DNA of 64,000 nucleotides from Allomyces macrogynus ATCC 38327 (Eukaryota; Blastocladiomycota; Blastocladiomycetes; Blastocladiales; Blastocladiaceae): assembly GCA_000151295.1 (NCBI GenBank), contig GG745366.1:65136-129135 (forward strand), given 5' to 3'. Under the pieces are notes generated by a model, which saw only the letters and a program-made list of their open reading frames with translations, was not told the DNA's origin and searched no databases. The position numbers and the translations under genes were made by a program. Shown here piece after piece: positions 55,830 through 64,000 of this stretch (positions are counted from its first letter, which is position 1; every line of letters starts with the position of its first letter).

Positions 55830-56773
55830 TTACCGAAGTGGAGAGCGGAGGGGGTCAGCAACGGTACGCGAGGATGGAAGAACGCGGGCAGCAGGATCGA
55901 ATCGCACCATGGATGCCTTGAGCGCCTCGAGTTCGGCCTCCTCGTCCTCGTCGAGCGCCTGGTTCTTTGTTGGCCGTGCCGCGACGGCTACACGCGGGTG
56001 CCGAAGTGTCAGGAGAGCAGCACAAACAAAAAGTATGACGCGCTGAAAACGTACCCGGCTCCGTCGTTGGCACGCTCGGGGCCGAAATCGGCACCGCGTC
56101 GAGCCCCAGCAGCTTCGAGTCGAGCTCCTCCTGCTCAAGCATCTCGAGTTCCATGTTGAGCTCGTCCTCGTCGAGGTCCATGCCAAACCCGACGGGCTGC
56201 GAGATGGCGTCGGAAATCTCGTTGGCCAAGTCCATTTGGTCGCGGATCTCGTCCATGGTCGCGTCCACCTTGTTGATATCCCTATATGGGGGCAAAGAGT
56301 GGCGTGAGTGAAAAAGGCTCACGGGATCCTTCAACGCGACCGAAAGAATGCGTACATGGCGCCGTGGATTTGCTTCATGGCGTCGGCACCGGCCTTCATC
56401 GCGTTCATAGCCTCGAGGTTCACGTTGGCGTTTTCAATCGTCATCATTTGCGTCTCAATCGTCATGCGCGCGCCCGAGATCTTCTCGATTTGGCCCTCGT
56501 ACTGCTTTTTCCGCTTGAGCGCCATGAGCGCAACTAGAACACGTCCAGGCAAGCCGGTATCAATCGCGCCCAAGCTCTACAAAACAGCGGCGACCGATCA
56601 AAGAACGCACCTCGCTTGTTCTTGGTCGCGTTGGCCTTGGCGGCCTTGAGCTCATTGTCAATCTTGGTCTGCAGGTACCGCTCACGCTTCTCGAGCATGT
56701 CGAGCGTCTCGCGCAGCCGAATGATGGCGTCCTTGGGCGTCGCCTTGGGTTTGGACTTGCCGAACAGGAACAT
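55830..56773 (-). CDS. SNF7: ESCRT-III subunit Snf7 (CHMP4)
   Basis: Starts at 56773 with MFLFGKSKPKATPKDAIIRL, the Snf7 N-terminus. Next come the basic core helix LRETLDMLEKRERYLQTKID and KAAKANATKNKR, then (next exon) ALMALKRKKQYEGQIEKISG and TIENANVNLEAMNAMKAGA. The following exon has INKVDATMDEIRDQMDLANE and an acidic C-terminal region (DEDELNMELEMLEQEELDSK). The last exon, after a GTACGT intron (about 55990-56056), gives DEDEEAELEALKASM, which resembles the C-terminal helix that binds Bro1/Alix or Vps4, and stops at 55830. Four exons in total. Snf7 polymerises on endosomes to drive multivesicular-body sorting and membrane scission (family knowledge). The C-terminal tail after KASM is about 25 residues longer than I expect. 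Confidence 0.93.
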
Positions 56774-59700
56774 GGTGACAAATCGGGTGGGTGTGGCGCG
56801 AAATGGACGGGGGTCGGGGAAGTGGGTCCGGCGGTGTGGGTTGGTGTCGGTCGGTTCGAGTCAGCGCGGGTCCAAGAACGGGCGAGGGATCGCGCTCAGG
56901 TCCGAGCGCTCGAGAGCGGCAAGTGGCGGGGCAAGTTGGCGGGGTGCAAGTCCTCGACGGCGGCGGCAGCGGCGATGGTCGTCGTTGACTTCGTTTGTCT
57001 GCGGCCGACTGGTGGCAAGCCGCGACGCGGTCTCCTGGCCACGTCACATGCTGAAATCGACAGTTTCATTGCGCTTGATGATGCGTATCAACCTATTTGG
57101 CAGCCATGCTCGTTCATTTGCCGATAGCGCTGGTCGGCTCGCAACAACGCGCCACGTGTGTATTGTGCGAGACGTGGGAGACGCGCGCACCTGTTCGCGC
57201 GATCGCCAACCATGCCAGCCGGTCTGAGGCCCGAGGCCAGGCGCTGTCACGCCCGATTGCAATAAATACGCTTGTAAATGTTCGGCAGCACTGCTGTGTA
57301 AGCCGTCCTTGCTTGAGAGATGCATCTATCCCACGTTAGCGCAACCGGGAGAGTAAGCCTAGCCTGAAGTACTGTTTGGGCGCTGCTGCAGGCCCCGACT
57401 CACTTCGCGTCCTACTGCACGCATTTCATCAACCCTGTCACGACCGACCCACTGTGACCTCGCTCAACGCGCCGCCCAGCCGACAGCATCAACATGACTG
57501 TCAAACCCGACCTGGACTCCCTTGTCGGGACACCATGGCCAGAACCCAAGGCACGAATTCGCTTCCGTAACCTCCAAATTTATGGTCGCCGACCTCACAC
57601 CAGCGTCTACATTGCGCGACTGTCACGCCCGCAGCCGCCCGTTTTGGTGTCTCGCGATCGGCACGAACCGGATTGCTGCTAGGTGCTCGCTGACTATGCT
57701 CAGCTCGACCATGCTGGCGCGGCGGTCGCATTCTTTGACGAGCACACCATGGTCCACCGGAGCTCGCTTGACCGCACTGGGTGCGTCCTGGACCTGGTCG
57801 GTCACGACGCATGGTACCGTCGCCGTCGGACCCCTTATCCTGCACGTGTTATCGCTGAGTGGGTTTCGCCCGGTTTTTCCCTGCAGAAATCGTGGAGCCA
57901 GCGTGGCCCACGGCAAGGACGGCCCCAACTGCCAGCACCGGTTTTCGTTCCCGCGTCCTTTCGGTACGAGCGGCATGCTGGTCCGTTTTGTGTTCTCAAA
58001 GACATCTCCGCTCGTATGCAACGGCTAACGCGCACTGTTGCATCTCCGCTTTAGTCTGATGTTCAGGACTCGTTCGTCGTTTTCGGGCTCACCTGGCACC
58101 TCCATTGCACGGGCACGCTGCGCTCACTCGTCGCGCGGATATGCGACCATGCTGATCACGGCCAGATATCCGGCACTTGCGCTTTTTTCTCAGCAGCATG
58201 CTCGAATACCTGTCGACCACGACGCGTGCCGGCGCAAACGCGCTGGCGCCGTGGATCGCCGTGTTGGAGTCGCAAGCTCATTTCAATATATGTTCGCAAC
58301 ATAAATCGGAGTGCTTTGAATATTCCAACTTGGAACCGGGTACGCGACCACTTGGCGGGGCCAATGAGCCGTTAGGAGCAGATACTCTGCATCGAAGGCT
58401 GGTTGTGCGCTGGCAAGTTGTGCCAGACCAACATGTGCACGACGCAAGCTTTCAAGCACTCAGTACAGTATCAATAAGCCGATTACATTCGTCAGAAACC
58501 GTTTTGAAGGTCATGGCCGAGACGCAAGCTCATGAAGCCTGGGGTCGCCCGCTTATAGCGGATGTGGATCGGTTCCACAGGGGGTGGTTGGGTCGGCGTG
58601 CATGCAAGGCCGCAGCTAAGGTAGCATTTGCATGCTCTTGTACGAGTAATGGACCTGATCTGTGGATAACCCCAACCGCGGATCGCCTCTCGGAAATGTG
58701 GATGACATCGGCTCAGCTTGAGCGCGCGTGCGCGACGGCCGAGAGGAGAGCCGAGAGGAGAGCCCATGAAGTGTTGCCGACCACTCGAGACGCTCATGCC
58801 ATCGCGCCGAGAATATTCCATTGCACGCAGCAATGCATGGTCGCCACGCTCGCGCGATGATTGTTGCAACGGCAAGGCGGTCAGGCAGCCTGGCAGACTC
58901 GAATATTAATATCGTGCGCGTGCACGAATAGCAAACAGCAAGCGCACTGGCATCGGGCCGACCCGACCGAGGAAACCGGTGCACGCGACCCAGTCGCGCC
59001 CTGTTGCGTATAGGTAGGAGGTGGTCATGACCGCTGCGCGTGCAAGAGCGCGCAACTTGCGCCATCATTGGCATCCTGCCTGCCAACATGGAGCAGCACG
59101 ACAAAAGTCAGTAAGTTTTCGTGTGCGTGCTCGAATCGCCAAGTGGGTCCGCGCTGGCGTTGGGCCGAAAAACCGGTGCACGCGACCCTGCCACAGCGCT
59201 GGTGCGCGTGCTTGCAGTTGGACGCGCCAAGACCAGGTTAACGCCACTGACTTGGACTTGGGCCACACGGTCTTGCCGTTGTGCCGCCGCGGACATGGTG
59301 GCGAAAAGAGCAAAGGTCCCACGCACGATGGGCGTCATGTCCGAGCGTGCATCAGAGCGCTGCCCATGAAAAAGCAAAGCAAAAAAAAATAATTGAAAGC
59401 ACACGCACGATTTATCTTCGGAGACCATGACCAAAGCCAGCTGACCGACCACTGGCGCGTCGCTTCGTGCGCGAAGCATGCTCACCCGATCGCAGTAGCT
59501 CATCCGCCATCTCCACCTGGTGACCATTCCATGAAGCAAGTATGCGCGGTACCTGCTCTGCAAATATATTTCCGGCACGCTCCAACATCTGGCGCAGACA
59601 AGCAGCAGGATCGACGTGCACACGCACCAGAAGCCAACCTGGATTATCATGTGTTGGTGCATGAACACATGGCCGTCAGGCGACTCTCCAACGACTCGGC

Positions 59701-60035
59701 CATTCTGGCGATTCGCAAGAGCGGGGTAACGATCTACTCGCCCGCGTTTCAAGACCATCGGCGACTCTGGCGCAACTCGAAGGCATGAGTGATCTATGAC
59801 GCGCTGTGGGTTGGTTGGGCGCGCCCAAGCAACCGCTCTTCGTCTGGGAGCGCGTGCGTCGCCAATGTGATCAAACCGGCGATGGCGCGACTTGTGGCCC
59901 ACAGAGTACAAATACCGCAGCGCGCCCGTGCCCTCCACTGCTCAGCATCCCACCGCGATAGACCCGCAACGCCCTGCACGAGCGCTGCAACTAGACCGAT
60001 AGACGACCAGCCCCGCACACCAAGCCCCAAACAAG
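56774..60035. other. 3.3-kb gene-poor region
   Basis: No gene I can support. The first 200 nt are the SNF7 promoter. Short frames such as 57494-57682, 57683-58054 and 58177-58860 (plus) have host-like codon use in patches but no domain and are separated by stops, so they could be remnants of a decayed gene. A diverged direct repeat lies at 58946-58991 and 59145-59188. The last few hundred nt should hold the subtilase promoter. Confidence 0.45.
58973..59188. repeat. Direct repeat, 19-bp core, 197-bp spacing
   Basis: AAACCGGTGCACGCGACCC occurs at 58973-58991 and 59170-59188. About 25 nt upstream of each copy are also similar (CTGGCATCGGGCCGA and CTGGCGTTGGGCCGA), so an older ~200-bp tandem duplication is likely. 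Confidence 0.7.
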
Positions 60036-61324
60036 ATGAAGGCCTCGTTCCTTGCCCTGCTCGCCACGGCGCTGCTCGCCACGCAGACCATGGCCGCGAC
60101 GGTGCCGGCGACCAAGACCTACCCGAACCGGTACATCATCACGCTCAAGCCCGAGACCGACAAGGCCTCGTTTGACCGCGCGCTGTCGGCCGAGGTGGCG
60201 CGCGAGAACGCACAGGAGCGGTCGGGCGACTTTGTCGAGTCGTCGATTGCGCGCCATTTTGATATCTCGGACGAGTTCAAGGGCTACTCGGGCCAGTTTT
60301 CGCCGTCGCTCGTCGACAAGCTCAAGAAGAGCAGCAAGGTGGCGGCGGTCGAGCCGGTCGTGCCCGTCTACGCGTCGGGCTCGCAGTCGGGCGCGACGTG
60401 GGGCCTGGTGCGCATCTCGGAGCGGGCGCTCGACTTGACCAAGCCCTACGTCTACCCGGACTCGGCCGGGTCGGGCGTCGACGTCTACATTGTGGACACG
60501 GGTGTACGTTCATTCTCGTTTTTTTGTGTCGGAAAGCATCAGCGGAGCACGCACGGATGTCCGCTCCAATTTTCAATAAACCTACACTCACCACCATCTC
60601 CACCAAATAGATCTACACGGCGCACCCCGAGTTTGGCGGCCGCGCCAAGTGGGGCAAGACGACGTGTGACGGCTGCGTCGACGAGGACGACAACGGCCAC
60701 GGCACGCACGTGGCGGGTACCGTCGCCTCCAAGACGTACGGTGTCGCCAAGGCCGCCAACGTGATTGCCGTCAAGGTTCTGGGCGGCGACGGGTCGGGTA
60801 CCAACGAGGGCGTGATTGACGGCATCAACTACGTGGCCGCGCAGGCCAAGGCCAAGGGCAAGACGGTCGCGGCCAACATGTCGCTGGGCGGGTCCTACTC
60901 GGCGGCGCTCAACTCGGCCGTCAAGGCGGCGACGGCGTCGGGCGTCGTCTTTGCCGTCGCGGCGGGCAACGAGAACCAGAACGCGTGCAACACGAGTCCG
61001 GCGTCGGAGCCGTCGGCCATCACGGTCGGCGCCACGACCAAGACCGACACGCGCTCGAGCTTCTCCAACTACGGCTCCTGCCTCGACATTTTCGCGCCCG
61101 GCAGCTCCATCACGTCGACCTGGAACAATGGCGGCACCAACACGATTTCGGGCACGTCCATGGCGTCGCCGCACGTCGCGGGTGTCGCTGCGCTCCTGAT
61201 CGGCCAGAACCCGACCGCGTCGGCGTCGACGATTGTCTCCAAGCTCATCTCCAACTCGACGCCCAGCGTGGTCAAGTCGGGCGGCTCGGGCTCGCCCAAC
61301 AAGCTCGCGTACGTTGCGCAGTAA
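60036..61324 (+). CDS. Secreted proteinase-K-type subtilisin-like serine protease
   Basis: Two exons, 60036-60503 (156 codons) and 60611-61324 (238 codons including stop), with a 107-nt intron (GTACGT...ATAG), give 393 aa. Signal peptide MKASFLALLATALLATQTMA; I9-type inhibitor prodomain (YPNRYIITLKPETDKASFDR to KKSSKVAAVEPVVPVYA); mature S8A domain beginning near SGATWGLVRIS. The catalytic triad is in VYIVDTG (Asp, last codons of exon 1), NGHGTHVAGT (His) and ISGTSMASPHVAG (Ser). VAANMSLGGSYSAALNSAVK and VFAVAAGNENQNA are the usual substrate-cleft and oxyanion-hole blocks. Expected to be an extracellular broad-specificity protease. The 3' two thirds of the gene lie inside a long inverted repeat, so a second copy sits at the right edge of the window. 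Confidence 0.96.
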
Positions 61325-61872
61325 GCAGCTGCATGGTCGCAGCAGACGACGGCCGCCGGCCGGCTGCGCGTGCGCGGGGTCCAGCCGGTCTAGGCGCCGC
61401 GCACGCGTGGTGCCAGCTCGTTCTTCCTGCTGCAGTCGCGGTCGCGGTCGCGGTCGGCCGTGCGCGATATGATCACCACGGACCTGGCGTTCGTTTGATC
61501 ATTGCCGCTCTCCTCTCTCCTCTCCCCTTTTTTGCATGCTGCTCCGCATTTTTGCCCTCTCTTGTCGCTGGTGGTGTGTGGACCCACGCCGCTCGGCTGG
61601 ATGATGGTGGTGGTCGCTATATCGCTCGTTTTGCTCAACCCAACAATACACATACACGATCATTTTGCACGAATCTCAGCATGGTTTTATTTGCAAAGCG
61701 ATAGTGATAGCTGTGCACGCTCATCAAAGTTATCTGCGAGGTAAGAGTAAAAATCAAAGCGCAGACGCGCAAGCTTTACTAATAGATTCTCACATTTAGC
61801 AAAAAGCAAGACTATCCTCGGGGTGATCGAGGTCCGCACTCCCCCAACTCCAAGCCGCCTCGGGTCGCGATA
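60755..61872 (+). repeat. Left arm of a long inverted repeat
   Basis: Covers exon 2 of the subtilase from 60755, its stop, and about 550 nt of 3' flank. It mirrors 62870-64000. The arm continues past the window edge on the right side, so the true left boundary may lie further left. Identity ends sharply after CGGGTCGCGATA at 61872. I found no mismatch in the parts I compared (shared open frames translate identically). Confidence 0.92.
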
Positions 61873-62869
61873 TCACGTTAAGCAAGAATCCAAAGGCTGT
61901 CCTTGAAAATTTCTGACGCTGCGATCAGAGCCAAAGTCTTCCTTGACCGTGTCCCCGCGATTGGTAGTTGTTTGTTCGGCGTGATGAGCGAATATTCGGC
62001 AACGACCAGGTGGAGAAGGTGCGCTCGGTACCCGCGTTGCTGGAAAAGCACGCGTAGAGCAAGTTGCGCACAGAACACGGCCGTGTTGATCTTGGTCCTG
62101 TGTGGTCACTTGCTCAGATGTTCTGGCGCAAGAACATGGTGGCTAGCAATTATTTGCGCGGAATGATAAGAATGCGCGCCAATGCGTGAGCGAGACATGG
62201 AGCTATTAATGAGAGTCAGAATTGGTGCCAGTTTACGGGAAGAGCATAAGAAAATGAAATTATCGTGCCCTTGATAGTTTGTGGATGCTATTTTGATGCC
62301 TCAAAGCCAGAAGTGAGATGCGTGCGTCGTGAGGAAATGGGGAAAGAAAGCAGGCGCAGACGATATCAGACCCAAGGTCGTCTGCCTTAATGAGCTCAGT
62401 TGGCCGCCGCTGATCGCGGCAGTATGCATGAATGGCCAGTTTTAGATTTTCGGAGGCAACCGTCAAGAAGTCTCCCATAGCAGCCCTGGTGAAGTGCTGG
62501 TTCGCCTCACACACACACAAGCAGTTCGACGGAATCATTGATCACCACAGGCATGGAGTCATGCCGACAGCTCATGCATGAGCCAGCCGCCTCGCTCCAA
62601 TCTTTCGCTCCGACTCCAAACAATTTACTGACGCAAAAGCATCACCGCGGCTGCTTGCAGGACTGAGAGAACCCATTTCTCATTGCCGACAACCCTTTGA
62701 TTCCTATACAGTCGGATAGCAAGCAGCATACTCAACGACAAGAAGCAAAGCCAGAACAGCGCGCCCATGGTGACGGCGACTCTGTGCCAACGGTGTCAGT
62801 AGTAAGTATGCGCCAGAGGCAAGAAACTGATGAAGTCCTTGTGCAGAAGGGACCTTGTCTGGTACTCCG
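61873..62869. other. Spacer between the inverted-repeat arms
   Basis: A 997-bp unique loop with mixed composition, lower in GC than the arms. Minus-strand frames of 66 and 92 codons (61878-62078 and 62260-62538) lack any recognised domain. No gene called. Confidence 0.5.
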
Positions 62870-63417
62870 TATCGCGACCCGAGGCGGCTTGGAGTTGGGG
62901 GAGTGCGGACCTCGATCACCCCGAGGATAGTCTTGCTTTTTGCTAAATGTGAGAATCTATTAGTAAAGCTTGCGCGTCTGCGCTTTGATTTTTACTCTTA
63001 CCTCGCAGATAACTTTGATGAGCGTGCACAGCTATCACTATCGCTTTGCAAATAAAACCATGCTGAGATTCGTGCAAAATGATCGTGTATGTGTATTGTT
63101 GGGTTGAGCAAAACGAGCGATATAGCGACCACCACCATCATCCAGCCGAGCGGCGTGGGTCCACACACCACCAGCGACAAGAGAGGGCAAAAATGCGGAG
63201 CAGCATGCAAAAAAGGGGAGAGGAGAGAGGAGAGCGGCAATGATCAAACGAACGCCAGGTCCGTGGTGATCATATCGCGCACGGCCGACCGCGACCGCGA
63301 CCGCGACTGCAGCAGGAAGAACGAGCTGGCACCACGCGTGCGCGGCGCCTAGACCGGCTGGACCCCGCGCACGCGCAGCCGGCCGGCGGCCGTCGTCTGC
63401 TGCGACCATGCAGCTGC

Positions 63418-64000
63418 TTACTGCGCAACGTACGCGAGCTTGTTGGGCGAGCCCGAGCCGCCCGACTTGACCACGCTGGGCGTCGAGTTGGAGATGAGCT
63501 TGGAGACAATCGTCGACGCCGACGCGGTCGGGTTCTGGCCGATCAGGAGCGCAGCGACACCCGCGACGTGCGGCGACGCCATGGACGTNNNNNNNNNNNN
63601 NNNNNNNNNNNNNNNNNNNNNNNNNNNNNNNNNNNNNNNNNNNNNNNNNNNNNNNNNNNNNNNNNNNNNNNNNNNNNNNNNNNNNNNNGGAGAAGCTCGA
63701 GCGCGTGTCGGTCTTGGTCGTGGCGCCGACCGTGATGGCCGACGGCTCCGACGCCGGACTCGTGTTGCACGCGTTCTGGTTCTCGTTGCCCGCCGCGACG
63801 GCAAAGACGACGCCCGACGCCGTCGCCGCCTTGACGGCCGAGTTGAGCGCCGCCGAGTAGGACCCGCCCAGCGACATGTTGGCCGCGACCGTCTTGCCCT
63901 TGGCCTTGGCCTGCGCGGCCACGTAGTTGATGCCGTCAATCACGCCCTCGTTGGTACCCGACCCGTCGCCGCCCAGAACCTTGACGGCAATCACGTTGGC
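63418..64000 (-). CDS. Second subtilisin-like protease copy, partial
   Basis: Inverted copy of the subtilase at 60036. It ends at the same stop (63418 on the minus strand) with the same KLAYVAQ C-terminus and includes TSMASPHVAG (active Ser) and AAGNENQNACN. Interrupted by a 100-N gap (63589-63688) and running off the window before the catalytic His region. Whether the upstream part (His, Asp, prodomain, signal peptide) is present cannot be told from this window. Confidence 0.85.
63589..63688. other. Assembly gap of 100 N inside the second subtilase copy
   Basis: From the mirror copy, the missing sequence corresponds to 61067-61153 (87 nt), so 100 is a placeholder length. Confidence 0.95.

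Larger units (their letters stand above)
62870..64000 (-). repeat. Right arm of the long inverted repeat
   Basis: Reverse complement of 60755-61872. Aligned coordinates sum to 124742 before the N run and 124755 after it. The 100 N therefore stand for about 87 real bases. Confidence 0.92.

Overview
The window is nuclear DNA from a fungus. Genes are dense and GC-rich, and they are interrupted by short introns (about 55-95 nt) whose donors mostly read GTACGT or GTACGC. The gene set is opisthokont/fungal: a FOX2-type peroxisomal multifunctional enzyme, SNF7, VMA22, an SRS2-like helicase, an extracellular proteinase-K-type subtilase and a GH46 chitosanase-like protein. A FOX2 with two dehydrogenases plus a C-terminal SCP2 domain, an ICE2/NARG2-like protein, a NUFIP1-like protein and a DIRS-type retroelement point to an early-diverging zoosporic lineage; a blastocladiomycete such as Allomyces is my best guess (inference). 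Three N runs (20121-20770, 43397-43496, 63589-63688) show this is a scaffold.

Layout, left to right. 1-13 kb: four minus-strand genes, namely a HECT ubiquitin ligase (HUL5/UBE3C type), FOX2, an ICE2-like protein and the exosome subunit RRP4. 13.1-15.4 kb: a CpG-depleted, gene-free island with decayed coding fragments. 15.4-17.7 kb: an ABHD10-like hydrolase and an unknown protein, both minus. 18.4-24.3 kb, plus strand: a frame-disrupted chitosanase-like gene, a 36-bp minisatellite running into a gap, a LIM-domain protein and a secreted Thr-rich wall-type protein. 25.8-31.1 kb: a small unknown protein (minus), VMA22 and a NUFIP1-like protein with polyQ. 31.8-35.9 kb: tubulin cofactor D.

36.07-42.25 kb is a transposon nest: a 575-bp hAT-like MITE, a decayed 4.8-kb DIRS-like tyrosine-recombinase retrotransposon (inverted terminal repeats, internal complementary region, RT/RNase H/YR remnants), and a tRNA-Val(CAC) gene with partial tRNA repeats beside it. 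42.7-56.8 kb returns to housekeeping genes: a small unknown protein, a coiled-coil protein with a Rab11-FIP-like C-terminus, a family-16 methyltransferase, a truncated NatD/NAA40 relic, an SRS2-like helicase, fructose-1,6-bisphosphatase, PRPP synthetase and SNF7. 56.8-60 kb is gene-poor. The window ends in a subtilase gene that is the left arm of an inverted repeat of more than 1.1 kb. Its mirror copy runs off the right edge.

The genes do not form an operon or an obvious biosynthetic cluster. The most notable items are a 6-nt micro-exon inside the Walker A motif of the helicase, the textbook DIRS architecture together with almost complete CpG loss, the MITE with an 8-bp target duplication, the inverted subtilase duplication, and the four-domain FOX2. 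I did not find a convincing new multi-gene system.
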